A DNA stretch of 64,000 bases from Halobellus rarus (GTDB lineage Archaea; Halobacteriota; Halobacteria; Halobacteriales; Haloferacaceae), in the NCBI RefSeq assembly GCF_024494595.1, contig NZ_JANHDI010000012.1, positions 123,960-187,959 on the forward strand. Direction: 5' to 3'. Position numbers and translations under genes: made by a program. How positions within the stretch are numbered: position 1 is the stretch's first letter; each line of letters begins with the position of its first letter. Under the pieces are notes generated by a model that worked only from the letters and a program-made list of their open reading frames with translations, was not told where the DNA came from and made no database searches. Of this stretch, positions 1 to 8,895 are shown in pieces.

Positions 1-434
1 CCCTCCTCGACGGTGGCGATAGCGACGTCTGCGTTCTCGGCGGCCTCCTCGGCCGCTTCGATCCGCTCGACCTGATCGGGTTTGAAGTGCTTCTCGATGG
101 TCACCTCGTCGTGCTCCTCGACGTTTATCGTGTGGTGGTGGCCGAGTTGGTCCTCCCGCGAGCAGTCGACGATCTCGCCGCCGACGCGCAGGCGGTTCGC
201 GAAGCGCGCGAACTCGACGTCGTCGACCTCGATGGTCACGAAGAGGTGCTCGCGCTGGCCGCCGGTGTCGCGGAGCTGTTCGTCGTCGCGCTGGATCCGC
301 CGCGTCGTGTCGCCGGAGACGAGGTCCCCCGATTCGAGGACGTGCGAGAGATGCCACAGGTCGTCGACGTTCTCGGGGACGAGTGTCATCCGCTCGCGAC
401 CCTCCTCGCCGTGGCCGCGACTCGAAATTCGCAT
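1..434 (-). CDS. pelA: mRNA surveillance protein pelota (Dom34), N-terminal part
   Basis: This is the N-terminal 144 residues of archaeal pelota, cut by the window edge. Pelota binds the empty A site of stalled ribosomes and, with aEF1A and ABCE1, drives rescue and no-go decay. The translation starts [16 protein letters not shown] and carries the family-typical stretches [11 protein letters not shown] and [14 protein letters not shown], which belong to the Sm-like N domain. The ATG at 434 is supported by a TATA-like GTTTAGG about 27 nt upstream, the usual leaderless layout in haloarchaea. An RqcH/NEMF homologue lies 2.4 kb away on the same strand, so two ribosome-rescue genes share this neighbourhood. 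Family identity is near certain; the C-terminal two domains are outside the window. Confidence 0.93.
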   Translation of the reverse strand, partial: MRISSRGHGEEGRERMTLVPENVDDLWHLSHVLESGDLVSGDTTRRIQRDDEQLRDTGGQREHLFVTIEVDDVEFARFANRLRVGGEIVDCSREDQLGHHHTINVEEHDEVTIEKHFKPDQVERIEAAEEAAENADVAIATVEE

Positions 435-457
435 ACCCGACTCTCCGAGGTCCGGGG

Positions 458-464
458 CCTAAAC
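458..464 (-). promoter_or_regulatory. TATA box for pelA
   Basis: GTTTAGG on the minus strand, centred about 27 nt upstream of the pelA ATG. The spacing fits a leaderless transcript starting at or beside the start codon. Confidence 0.5.
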
Positions 465-587
465 ATCCACCTTTTTCCACGGAGGGGTCCTGAGGACCTC
501 TCCGAGCAAAAACCTGGAGGGAAAAACCGCTCGCCCCGCTCGCGGACGCTCACTGAATCGGTTCTTCGCACACCCTCCAAACGGGTG

Positions 588-595
588 TTTTTTAT
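588..595 (+). promoter_or_regulatory. TATA box for the DUF3592 gene
   Basis: A T-rich TATA element (TTTTTTAT) lies about 27 nt upstream of the GTG at 620 and favours that codon as a leaderless start. It directly follows a 6-bp stem-loop (ACACCC/GGGTGT, 570-588), so the run of T also resembles an intrinsic terminator. With no plus-strand gene upstream, a promoter role is more likely. Confidence 0.5.
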
Positions 596-619
596 GACAT
601 CGGCCGATCACCGTCTCTC

Positions 620-1105
620 GTGGCCCTGAATCTCTCCATCGGTAGCGACGGACCCGACTCCCCACGTATCGCCCTCCTGATGATCGTCGTCGGCGTCGTC
701 GTCGCCGGCTACGGCGGCTACGACTACACCCAGCAGTCTGACGCCGTCGAGAACGCCGTCGAGGTCGGCGCGACGGTCGTCGAGACAGGTATCGAAGAGT
801 CCTCCTCGCGCCGCGGCGGAACCGAGTACCGCCCCGCGGTCGAGTTCGAGTACCGGTACGACGGTGCGAACTACACCGGAACCGACGTGTACCCGGCGTC
901 GACGCAGTCCAACTTCGACACGGAGGACGCGGCGCGGTCCGTCCTCGACGGGTACGGCGAGGGCGAGCGAGTGACGGCGTACGTGGACCCGAGCGCGCCC
1001 TCGGAGGGCTTTCTCAAAGCCCAGGAGTCGAACGCGCCGATGAAGGTGGCCGGACTGGGCGTGCTGTTCGCGCTCTTCGGCGTCGTGTCGGTGCTCAGGT
1101 CGTGA
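620..1105 (+). CDS. DUF3592 membrane protein
   Basis: A 161-residue protein of the DUF3592 type, function unknown. It has an N-terminal transmembrane helix (about residues 17-35), an extracytoplasmic or cytoplasmic beta-rich domain with the family pattern of tyrosines (FEYRYDGANYTG) and the motif VTAYVDPSAPSEGFL, and a second helix near the C-terminus (about 140-158). The start is a GTG placed about 27 nt after a TATA element, so translation is probably leaderless. It is divergent from pelA and convergent with the following DUF4013 gene. DUF3592 proteins are common in haloarchaea and bacteria but have no assigned role, so only the topology and family are claimed. Confidence 0.8.
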   Translation: MALNLSIGSDGPDSPRIALLMIVVGVVVAGYGGYDYTQQSDAVENAVEVGATVVETGIEESSSRRGGTEYRPAVEFEYRYDGANYTGTDVYPASTQSNFDTEDAARSVLDGYGEGERVTAYVDPSAPSEGFLKAQESNAPMKVAGLGVLFALFGVVSVLRS

Positions 1106-1118
1106 CGACCGCGCCCGA

Positions 1119-1817
1119 TCAGTACGTCGTCGCCGCGGCACCGCCGCGTTTGCCGGCGAGGCCGTCGGCGAACCCGCGTCCGAACAGGTAGTACGTCACC
1201 ACCTGAACGTAGAACAGGCCGAAGATGCCGACGACGACGACGCTGAGGAGGCTCGCGATCGACCCGAGAACGAGGCCGACGGCGACCGCGAGCACCCACG
1301 CGGTGAGGTACTCCGTCGTCGCCACGCCGTCGATTATCGTCGAGACGTCGAACGCCGCGGCGATGGAGTCCTCGCGGGCGAAGTTCGCGAACATTCCCGG
1401 CGCGACGTAGCCGACCGCCAGCACGACGGCGATAAACAGGAGGAACCCGAGAACGCCGACGGCGGCGAAGATTCCGCCGGCACCCGCGCCGGGGTCCGCC
1501 GCGGGCCCGCCGCCCGAGAGGAGCGACCCGGCACCGAAGATGGCGGCGACGACGAACATCGCCACGAGGACGACGAGCGAGACGAGCAGGTTCACCGCGA
1601 ACAGTTTCAGACCGTCGACGAGCAGGTCTCCCCAGTCGGAGAACGTCGGAGCCTCCGGGTCGCCGCTGGACGAACCGCGGAGGATACGTACGTAGTATCC
1701 CTGGAGGAAGAATATCGGGATCACGAACACCGTGAGCAGACTCAGGAGGCCGCCGACGAGGATCGTTCGGAGCCAACTATCACCGTTCAGCGGGTAGGAC
1801 AGGGCATCTGATAGCAT
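1119..1817 (-). CDS. DUF4013 multi-pass membrane protein (paralogue 1)
   Basis: A 232-residue hydrophobic protein with several transmembrane segments and the DUF4013 signatures: an N-terminal block around GDSWLRTILVGGLLSLL, then GYYVRILRG, then a conserved FSDWGDLLVDGLK before the next helix. A minus-strand TATA-like AATTACTT at 1843-1850 places the transcript start beside the ATG at 1817, which is chosen over the in-frame codon at 1832. It is about 180 nt downstream of a clear paralogue on the same strand, an ancient tandem duplication. Function is unknown; the family often sits near secreted or membrane proteins in haloarchaea. Confidence 0.8.
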   Translation of the reverse strand: MLSDALSYPLNGDSWLRTILVGGLLSLLTVFVIPIFFLQGYYVRILRGSSSGDPEAPTFSDWGDLLVDGLKLFAVNLLVSLVVLVAMFVVAAIFGAGSLLSGGGPAADPGAGAGGIFAAVGVLGFLLFIAVVLAVGYVAPGMFANFAREDSIAAAFDVSTIIDGVATTEYLTAWVLAVAVGLVLGSIASLLSVVVVGIFGLFYVQVVTYYLFGRGFADGLAGKRGGAAATTY

Positions 1818-2000
1818 CGGCTCGGACCTCACGACGCAAACAAGTAATTCTTGCGCCTACCCGACGTCAAATCGGCCGACTCCGACGACGTTGTCAGGGA
1901 TGATAGCCCCGTCTGCACGCCGACTCGCTCTGTCTGCACATCTGCGACTAGTGCCGCGACTCCGGTCGAAAGTAGCGTGGAATACGTATAGCCGACAGTA

Positions 2001-2720
2001 TCACACCGCGGGCGACTCGCCCATCGCGTCGTCGTGCTCGCCGAGTTCGACGTCGCGGAGTTCGCCCCAGGCGTGGCCGATGAGGTAGTAGGCCGCGACC
2101 GCGGCGTAGAACGCGATGAATCCCCCGATGACCGTTCCGATGACCGGGACCGCGTTCAGCGCGCCGGCGATCAGGCTGGCCGCGAGGATGATCGCGATGC
2201 CGTAGACCCAGGCGGTGGCGTAGGTCCCCGACGTGAGGACTGGTCGGAGTTCGCCGACGGAGAACGCCGCGCCGAGTCGATCGGTCTCTGCGAAGGCCGC
2301 GATGGCGGCCGGAATGACGTACGCCGCCAACAGGCCCAGTGCGAAGGCGAACAGGCCACCGACGAAGAGCCCGGCCATTCCGAGCCCGACGAGGCTGGCG
2401 GATTCGGCGCCGCCGCCGACGACGAACGAGAGGACGCTCCCGCCGATCACGACGGCGGCGATGACGCCCGGGACGAGGCCGTAGACGAACGCCACGACGA
2501 AGGCCTTGATCCCGTCGGCGAACAGGTCGCCCCACTCGTCGAAGGCCGGCGGCTGTTCGTCCTCGTGCATCGTCCCGCGGACGACCCGGACGAGGTAGCC
2601 GAGGACGAGGAACGATGGGACGATGAGAACGCTCAGGAGGCTGAGGATGCCGCCGATGAGTACGGTTCTGACCCAATGCTCTTCGTCGTTTCGGAGGTAC
2701 TGCAGTGACTGTTGTATCAT
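2001..2720 (-). CDS. DUF4013 multi-pass membrane protein (paralogue 2)
   Basis: A 239-residue paralogue of the neighbouring DUF4013 protein, with the same order of blocks: HWVRTVLIGGILSLLSVL, GYLVRVVRG, then FDEWGDLFADGIKAFVV, then repeated glycine- and alanine-rich helices. The ATG at 2720 is preferred to an upstream in-frame GTG at 2729. The two copies differ enough that the duplication is old. The gene sits between rqcH and the first paralogue, all on the minus strand, with 8-bp inverted repeats (GCTGTCAC/GTGACAGC, 2793-2853) in the upstream spacer that may be a terminator or control element. Role unknown. Confidence 0.8.
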   Translation of the reverse strand: MIQQSLQYLRNDEEHWVRTVLIGGILSLLSVLIVPSFLVLGYLVRVVRGTMHEDEQPPAFDEWGDLFADGIKAFVVAFVYGLVPGVIAAVVIGGSVLSFVVGGGAESASLVGLGMAGLFVGGLFAFALGLLAAYVIPAAIAAFAETDRLGAAFSVGELRPVLTSGTYATAWVYGIAIILAASLIAGALNAVPVIGTVIGGFIAFYAAVAAYYLIGHAWGELRDVELGEHDDAMGESPAV

Positions 2721-2882
2721 CGTGTTCACCGAGCGGTGCCCTCGACGTCACGAGACGCCGTGATGGCAGCGTTCGCTCAGACTGATCAGTACGCTGTCAC
2801 AGGAGATAAACATAGACGGCTTACTTTCCGTAATTCGATCGTAACGTGACAGCAGTATTTCACTATTGTCGCGTCCGACCAC

Positions 2883-5015
2883 TCACCCGTCGACGACCTC
2901 GCTCCCGCCGGGCGGGAGGAACTCCTGGATCTTGTCGGGGCTGGCGACCTTCCGGAGGAACGACTGGTCGGCGAAGCGCTCTTTGAACTCCCGATAGAGC
3001 ATCTTCGCGGCGTCGTTCTGGGCGTACCGCCCCGGTTGCACCCGAACCGACGTGGCCACGCGCTCTTCGATCGCCGACGGTGGCCCGCCGAGCACCCGCG
3101 TCTGGCCCTCACACTGGACGCCGATGGCGACTTCGGCGGCGACGTCTCTGAAGTACGTTCTGTCGCCGCGGATGACGAACGATCCCTTCTCGATGTACTC
3201 GCCCGACTCCGGCGTCTTCGACACCTGATCGGGCGTGACCATATACGCCTCGCCGGCGTACCGGCCCTCCTTCCAGGTCGAGGAGTACGAGACGGCGAAC
3301 TGGGCGGCCTCCTCCTTCGTCGATTCCGGGAACTCGACCTCCTCGGAGGGCTCTGATGGCCCCGTCGCCTTCACGATCGTCACCGGGCCCCCGTGGGCCT
3401 GCGTGTGGAAGAACAGGTCGTGTTTGTTCAGGTACTTCGTGACGATCTCCTCGTTCTGGTCGGCGTTGCGACCGCCGATGACGAGGAAGCCGTCGGAGGT
3501 GTGGAACCAGCGGAACCGCTCGTACCACTCCTCGGAACTCCTGATCGGAATCGACTCCATTTCGAGCCAGTCGCGGTCCGCGAACTCCTCCTCGTCGTCT
3601 TCGTCTTCGGCCTCCGTCTCGCCCTCGTCGTCTTCGTCTTCGGCCTCCCACTCGTCGCGTCTCGTTTTCACGGCCGCGAGTTCCTCGCGCGTGTTCTCGA
3701 TCGCCGCGAGCGCGCCCTCTTTTTTCCCTTCGATCCGCTTTGCCTCGGTGTAGAGACGGTCGGCGTTCTTCTCGACGCCGTCCTCGACGTCGACCTCCAC
3801 GTCGGTTCCGTCGAGTTCGATCGTGACTGTCCCCTCCGCGCCGTCGACGTCGACGACCGCTTCGGCGGCGGGGATACCCTGTTGGGCCCCCGCATCGAGC
3901 GTCTCGCGGATCTCGTCCCAGGGGACGCCGCTCTCCCGCGCCTCGCGGACGGTCGAGAGCACCTCGTCGACGAGGTCGTACTTCGCATACAGCAGTTCCG
4001 CGCGGCGACGCTCGGTCTCGGCCTGCTGTTCGAACCCCTCGATGGCACCCTCCTGCTGGTCGATGATCCGTTTTTTCTTCTCGATCTCGGCCTCGAAGTC
4101 GGGGCGCGTGCTCCCCGGTTCCTCGGCCTCGGACTCTTCTTCGATCTCCAGCCGGTAGAAGTACGCGTCGAGCGCGCCGTTGAAGGAGTCGTACGCCTCG
4201 CTGTCGAGGCCCTCGCGCTCGTGTTCCTTCAGCGGGAACGGGGTCGCGTCGACGACCGCGCCGTCGTCGTCGGTGTAGACCCGGGGATCGATCTCCCCGG
4301 ATCGGAGCCTGGTTCGGAGGTCGTCGATCGCGTCGTGGAGCGCGCGGTACTCCTCCTCGCCCGCGTCTTCGATGGGCATCGTCTTCTCGACGCCCGCGCG
4401 GGTGCAGACCTCCTCGGCGTAGAGGCCGCCGAGGTTCAACTGGGTCGCGAGCGTCCGCACCACGTCGGTGTCGGAGTCGTCCATGTTCCGAACGAACGCC
4501 TCGTAGCCGACCGTGAGCGGGTCCAGTCGGGAAGAGGGGAACTCGTACTGCGCACCGGGAGCGACCGTCCGCGACTTGAGTCGGACGGTTTCGAGGCTCT
4601 GTACCACCTCGCCGGTCTCGTCGAGGACGGCCACGTTGCCCTGGCCGAACAGTTCGACGACGATCCTGGTGTTCTCGTCGTCGCGCTCGAACTCGAAGAC
4701 GAGGATGCGGTCGAACTCGAACTGCTCGACGCCCGCGAAGTCCGCCCCGGAGAGTCGGTTCCGCAGCATCATCGCGAAGTTCGGCGGCCGTCCGGGCGCG
4801 TCGGGGACGTGCTCGGGGTCGGCGACGTGTGCCCGCTTGGTGTCGCCGACTTCGAGGATCAGTTCCACCCGGCCGCGGTCGAAATCGCGCATCCGGAAGC
4901 GGAGCAGGTCGTCGCCGTAGAGGTAGGCCTTGTCGACCTTCGCCCCCTCGTACCGGTTCAGTTCGGTGACGAGGGCGGCCAGGTCGACGCTCGTGAGCTC
5001 CCGCTTCGGGTCCAT
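2883..5015 (-). CDS. rqcH: RqcH/NEMF (Rqc2) homologue, ribosome quality control factor
   Basis: A 710-residue protein of the NEMF/Rqc2/RqcH family, which binds peptidyl-tRNA-blocked large subunits and in bacteria and eukaryotes adds C-terminal tails that mark nascent chains for degradation. The ATG at 5015 gives MDPKRELTSVDLAALVTELN, the conserved NFACT-N beginning. The order is NFACT-N (about 1-180, with PPNFAMMLRNRLSG), helix-hairpin-helix region, a long coiled coil (about 290-480) containing a very acidic linker (about 455-490), then NFACT-R/DUF814 (about 500-620, WYERFRWFHTSDGFLVIGGR) with the typical DLFFHTQAHGGP. The archaeal tailing activity is inferred from the family, not shown here. 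Pelota lies on the same strand nearby. Confidence 0.92.
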   Translation of the reverse strand: MDPKRELTSVDLAALVTELNRYEGAKVDKAYLYGDDLLRFRMRDFDRGRVELILEVGDTKRAHVADPEHVPDAPGRPPNFAMMLRNRLSGADFAGVEQFEFDRILVFEFERDDENTRIVVELFGQGNVAVLDETGEVVQSLETVRLKSRTVAPGAQYEFPSSRLDPLTVGYEAFVRNMDDSDTDVVRTLATQLNLGGLYAEEVCTRAGVEKTMPIEDAGEEEYRALHDAIDDLRTRLRSGEIDPRVYTDDDGAVVDATPFPLKEHEREGLDSEAYDSFNGALDAYFYRLEIEEESEAEEPGSTRPDFEAEIEKKKRIIDQQEGAIEGFEQQAETERRRAELLYAKYDLVDEVLSTVREARESGVPWDEIRETLDAGAQQGIPAAEAVVDVDGAEGTVTIELDGTDVEVDVEDGVEKNADRLYTEAKRIEGKKEGALAAIENTREELAAVKTRRDEWEAEDEDDEGETEAEDEDDEEEFADRDWLEMESIPIRSSEEWYERFRWFHTSDGFLVIGGRNADQNEEIVTKYLNKHDLFFHTQAHGGPVTIVKATGPSEPSEEVEFPESTKEEAAQFAVSYSSTWKEGRYAGEAYMVTPDQVSKTPESGEYIEKGSFVIRGDRTYFRDVAAEVAIGVQCEGQTRVLGGPPSAIEERVATSVRVQPGRYAQNDAAKMLYREFKERFADQSFLRKVASPDKIQEFLPPGGSEVVDG

Positions 5016-5091
5016 ACCCCTCCGTTCTCGCGGGGGAAGGAAAAGCCGCACGTTCCGGGCGCTCCGCGGACGCCCAGCCGTGGACGCTCTG

Positions 5092-5147
5092 CCGACGTCC
5101 AACCGCGCCCGCCCTGCTCACATCCAACCGCGCCCGCCCTGCCGACG
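5092..5147. repeat. Two-copy 25-bp direct tandem repeat
   Basis: The 19-mer TCCAACCGCGCCCGCCCTG occurs at 5098-5116 and again at 5123-5141, a 25-bp period, flanked on both sides by CCGACG. It lies in the spacer between the divergent rqcH and 5224 genes. It looks like a slippage product; no function is evident. Confidence 0.7.
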
Positions 5148-5193
5148 CCCATCGGCGGCGACTCCGACTCCGTCGCCCGTCGAGACGCGCTCC

Positions 5194-5200
5194 TTTTATT
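5194..5200 (+). promoter_or_regulatory. TATA box for the gene at 5224
   Basis: TTTTATT lies 24-30 nt upstream of the ATG at 5224, which favours that ATG and a leaderless transcript covering the 5224 gene and trmJ. Confidence 0.5.
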
Positions 5201-5223
5201 TGCCGACGCGCTATCGTCCGCTA

Positions 5224-5805
5224 ATGGCCAAAGTCAGCATCGGTCTCCGCGGCTGGCGCTTCGACGAGGAGGAGGTGTTCACCGACGACGGCGAGTTCCG
5301 CGCGCTCGATTCGGTGCCGGAGGACACCCGGAAGCGGCTCATCCGCCTGACCTACCTTCAGGAGAAGCCCTGCGACGCCTGCTATCTCGTCCACGGCGAG
5401 GCGGAGCAGCGCCGCGCCAATCAGGCCGAAATCGTCTACGGGGAACCGATGGAGGAGGTGCTCCTCTGCTCGGAGCACGAGGCGGACTTCCTCTACTGGT
5501 TCCGCGAGGAGGACGGGAAGGCGGCCGCGGGAACGGAGACGTTCCGCGACCAGTTCCACGAGTGGTTCCTCGCCGGCAACCGCGCCCCGGAGGGCTACGG
5601 CGGCCTCGAACACGTCGACACCGACCCGGACACGCTACCGACCCCGCCGGAACCCGCGGAACTGAACCGCCGGCTCAACGAGAACTACGAGGGCGAGCGC
5701 AAGCGGATCGACCTCAAGACCGGCGAGATCACGACCGTCGAAGAGGGAGAGGACGCGCCCTCGCTCGGTGACGTGGACCTCAGCCGCGACTACCCGACGA
5801 AGTAG
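5224..5805 (+). CDS. Conserved hypothetical protein, coupled to trmJ
   Basis: A 193-residue soluble acidic protein that I do not recognise. It begins MAKVSIGLRGWRFDEEEVF and has a CDACYLVHG segment plus a second cysteine and histidine in LLCSEHEADFLYWF, so a metal-binding or small zinc site is conceivable. The C-terminus contains RIDLKTGEIT. The stop codon TAG at 5803-5805 is followed with no gap by the trmJ ATG at 5806, so the two are almost certainly co-transcribed and translationally coupled; this suggests a link to tRNA or RNA modification, but that is inference from position only. Confidence 0.8.
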   Translation: MAKVSIGLRGWRFDEEEVFTDDGEFRALDSVPEDTRKRLIRLTYLQEKPCDACYLVHGEAEQRRANQAEIVYGEPMEEVLLCSEHEADFLYWFREEDGKAAAGTETFRDQFHEWFLAGNRAPEGYGGLEHVDTDPDTLPTPPEPAELNRRLNENYEGERKRIDLKTGEITTVEEGEDAPSLGDVDLSRDYPTK

Positions 5806-6684
5806 ATGTCGGGAGAGAACACCGCCCCGACCCGCAGCCGCGAACCCGTCGTCGTCGTCGTCGAACCGGAGACGCCCGGGAACATCGGAACCATCGCCCG
5901 CGCGATGAAGAACTTCGGACTCTCGGACCTGAAGCTCGTCGATCCGCCCGAACTCGACGAGGACGGCGAGGCGTACGGTTTCGCCGGACACGCTCGCGAG
6001 GACGTCCTCCCGAACGCCGCGGAGGTGACGTTCGACGAAGTCGTCGAGAACTACCACACGATCGGCACGACCGCGATCACCAACGAGGACAGCCGAAAGC
6101 ACGCTCGCTTTCCGTTCAAGACGCCGGTGGAGGTACGCGAGAGCCTCGAAGCCGTGGACACGGAGACGGCGCTGGTGTTCGGCCGCGAGGGCACCGGCCT
6201 CGACAACGCCGAGTTGAAACGGCTCGACGAGGTGTGTTCGATCCCCGCGAGCGGCGAGTATCCGGTGTTGAACCTCGGGCAGGCCGCGACGATCCTCTTT
6301 TACGAACTCCGGTCGCTGACCGTCGAGGAGACCCAACTGCCGGACGTCGAGCGCGAGCGGGCCTCGGAGTCCGAGATCGACCGCTTCTACGACTTCTTCG
6401 GGGAGTTCCACCGGTCGATCGACAGTCGGGAACACAAACGCGAGAAGACGAACGTGATGATGCGGCGGCTGCTCGGCCGAGCCCACCCGACAGAGCGGGA
6501 GATCACCACGCTCACCGGCATCTTCCGGCGCGCGAACGACCTCCTCGGAGACCGCTCGTTCGGCGATCACACGAGTGAGAGCGGCCGCGACCCCGACACC
6601 GATCGCGACTCCGACGCCGACGACACCGAGTCTGACCTCGATACCGACGACATCGACGCGGTCGAGGGCTCCGCCAACAGATGA
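5806..6684 (+). CDS. trmJ: tRNA (cytidine/uridine-2'-O-)-methyltransferase TrmJ, SPOUT family
   Basis: A 292-residue TrmH/SpoU-class RNA 2'-O-methyltransferase, archaeal TrmJ type, which methylates position 32 of tRNAs using S-adenosylmethionine. Motif 1 is seen as VVVVVEPETPGNIGTIARAM, motif 2 as ALVFGREGTGLDNAEL, and the knot motif 3 as YPVLNLGQAATILFYEL. A helical C-terminal extension of the TrmJ type follows, then a disordered aspartate-rich tail (about 250-292) typical of halophiles. The ATG abuts the stop of the upstream gene. The target position is family knowledge; the family assignment itself is strong. Confidence 0.9.
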   Translation: MSGENTAPTRSREPVVVVVEPETPGNIGTIARAMKNFGLSDLKLVDPPELDEDGEAYGFAGHAREDVLPNAAEVTFDEVVENYHTIGTTAITNEDSRKHARFPFKTPVEVRESLEAVDTETALVFGREGTGLDNAELKRLDEVCSIPASGEYPVLNLGQAATILFYELRSLTVEETQLPDVERERASESEIDRFYDFFGEFHRSIDSREHKREKTNVMMRRLLGRAHPTEREITTLTGIFRRANDLLGDRSFGDHTSESGRDPDTDRDSDADDTESDLDTDDIDAVEGSANR

Positions 6685-6838
6685 GGAATGCGGGAGAGGC
6701 GTCGACGACGCGCGTGCCGATCAGGTGAGAAGTGGGTGTGACGTTCGTCTGAGTGCTGGGATGTGACGTTCGGCTGAGAGCCGGAAAACAGGGCCGCTGA
6801 GAACGCGGATTCCAGAGGAAACGTGGTGTCAGAACGGG

Positions 6839-8752
6839 TTATTCCGGTCGGCCGCCGTCGCCGACGGCGACAGTATCGGTCGGACCCGCGTCGGGACCGC
6901 CGGCCCTCGGTTCCGACTCGGCACTGCCGACCTCGAAGTCCGACACCAGCGACTGGAGGCGGTCGGCTTGGGTCGAAAGAGACTCGATATTCGAGCTGAC
7001 CTGCGAGATCGACGCCGCCTGTTCCTCCGCGGCCGCGGAGACGTCCTCGGCCTCGTCGGCGGTGCGCTGGCTGATCTCGGCCACCTCTTCGACCCGCGAG
7101 ACGGCGTGTTCGGCGCTGGCCGCCTGATCGTCCGTCGCGCCGCTGATCTCCTGGATTCCATTATCCGTCTCGTCGGTGTTCTCGACGACCTGGGTGAACG
7201 CGTCGAGGACGTCTTCGACCGCCTCGACGCCCTCCTGCATATGTTCCTCGGCGGTGCGGGCCTCCTCGACGGTCCGGGCCGTCTGCGCCTGCGTCTCCTC
7301 GATCAGTTCCTCGATGTCGTTGGCCGACTCCTGCGTCTCTTCGGCCAGTTGCTTGACCTCGTCGGCGACGACGGCGAACCCGTCACCGCTGCTCCCGCCG
7401 CCCGTGCTGCCGACGCGAGCGGCCTCGATGTTCGCGTTCAGCGCAAGCAGGTTCGTCTGCTCGGCGATGTCGCTTATGAGTTCGACGATCTCGCCGATCT
7501 CCGCCATCTGTTCGTCGAGGCGTTCGACGTGGTCGACCGTCGAGTCGATCGCGGTCTGTCCGTCTCGCGTGTCTTCGATCGCTCCCCGCGCGGTCGATTC
7601 GCCGGCCTCGGCGACCTCGGCCGTCTTGTGCGAGGTCTCCGCGACGGTCTCGGCCGACGCCGCCACCTCTTGGACGGTCGCCGAGAGGTCCGTCATCTCG
7701 CCGTAGACTTCCTCTAACATCTCTCGCTGGTCGGCCGTGCCGCCGGATATCTCCTGGATCGATTCGCTGACCTCCGCGCTCGCCTGTTTGACCTCGTCGG
7801 CCCCGGCGTCGGCCTCCTCGCTCGCGGCCGAGACCTCATCGACGGACCTCTGGATGTCGGAAACCGCCGATTCCATCTCGTCCATCATCTCGTTGTAGGC
7901 CTCGCCGATCTGCGTCATCGCCTCGCTCTCGCTGTCGGCGTCGAGTCGGGCGGTGAGTTCGCCGTCGGCCGCCCGCGCCATCGTCGCGCTGTAGGCGTTG
8001 GCCTTGGTTTCGAGGTGCTCGTTGAGTCGCTCGACCTCGCGCTGTCGCCGCTCGGCCTCGGCCTTCAGCTCCTCTGCCTCCTCGGTCTCCGCGAGTTGCT
8101 TTCGTGTCTCCTCGCGGGAGCGCTCGATCGAGTACCAGTTGGCCATCAACGCGCCCGAGAGCGCGAGGACGAAGGCCGCGTGGATCCCCGCCCACACGAA
8201 GGGGTTGTTGGCGCCGGCGGCGTGGTTGTACACCTCGCCGGGGTTCAACATCCCGAAGACCCCGTGCTGGATCGCGACGTAGACGATTCCGACGAGGAAC
8301 GGGAGCCAGTCCTCGTAGATCGCGACGACGCCCATCACGACGAAGAAGTGGAAGTGCGCCTCGATGTATCCGCCCGAGAAGTACACGAGGATCGCAGACC
8401 CCGTGGCCAGCCCGATCGTCGCGAGCGTCGTCCGCGTCCGACGCCCCAGACGCGGCCAACTCGCCAGCGCGGCGATGGCTCCGAGAACGCCCACCCGGAG
8501 GACGATCTGCGAGAGCGGCCGGCCGGGAATCGTCGCCCCGGTAAAGGAGTCCGTTCCCTCGTACAGCCCCAGCGCGAACAGCAGGGGGATGTGCGCGAGG
8601 AGCAGAACGACGATGTTGCGGTGGCGACGACGCCACGACTCGTCGGGGATCGAATAGCCGCTCGGCGTGTACTTGATGATCTCCCTGACGGTTCCCCGCA
8701 CCCCGTCCCCGAGCTCAGTCCCCCCCGCGGTGGTACCCGTCGCCTCTGCCAT
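6839..8752 (-). CDS. Halobacterial transducer (methyl-accepting chemotaxis protein) with six-helix sensor
   Basis: A 637-residue transducer. Residues about 45-215 form six transmembrane helices, followed by a coiled coil (about 220-260), a HAMP-like segment ([13 protein letters not shown]) and a full cytoplasmic signalling domain with the highly conserved tip ([20 protein letters not shown]). The membrane part has histidines in [11 protein letters not shown] and AIQHGVFG. That layout resembles the HtrVIII aerotaxis class, whose helices were likened to haem-copper oxidase subunit I; a haem or oxygen role here is inference. The signalling partner is CheA via CheW, and motility output is flagellar (archaellum) switching. 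It stands alone, with no che genes nearby. Confidence 0.88.
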   Translation of the reverse strand: MAEATGTTAGGTELGDGVRGTVREIIKYTPSGYSIPDESWRRRHRNIVVLLLAHIPLLFALGLYEGTDSFTGATIPGRPLSQIVLRVGVLGAIAALASWPRLGRRTRTTLATIGLATGSAILVYFSGGYIEAHFHFFVVMGVVAIYEDWLPFLVGIVYVAIQHGVFGMLNPGEVYNHAAGANNPFVWAGIHAAFVLALSGALMANWYSIERSREETRKQLAETEEAEELKAEAERRQREVERLNEHLETKANAYSATMARAADGELTARLDADSESEAMTQIGEAYNEMMDEMESAVSDIQRSVDEVSAASEEADAGADEVKQASAEVSESIQEISGGTADQREMLEEVYGEMTDLSATVQEVAASAETVAETSHKTAEVAEAGESTARGAIEDTRDGQTAIDSTVDHVERLDEQMAEIGEIVELISDIAEQTNLLALNANIEAARVGSTGGGSSGDGFAVVADEVKQLAEETQESANDIEELIEETQAQTARTVEEARTAEEHMQEGVEAVEDVLDAFTQVVENTDETDNGIQEISGATDDQAASAEHAVSRVEEVAEISQRTADEAEDVSAAAEEQAASISQVSSNIESLSTQADRLQSLVSDFEVGSAESEPRAGGPDAGPTDTVAVGDGGRPE

Positions 8753-8895
8753 ACGTGGTGGCCGCCAAGGACGGTGAAAACTGTTCGGTGCCAGATATCA
8801 GATCGCATAATCGCGTCGGTTCCCGTCCCGAAGGGGTTCGGGATCCGTTCCGTGTCAGGCTCACCTCGAAGGAACAGGCCTCCGCTATCTACGTG

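Noticed and set aside
570..593. Stem-loop with T-tract as a transcription terminator
   Set aside because: No plus-strand gene ends upstream; the T-rich run is better explained as the TATA box of the 620 gene.
3393..5771. Long plus-strand open frame antisense to rqcH
   Set aside because: Low-information leucine/arginine-rich translation; rqcH on the other strand has full family signatures.
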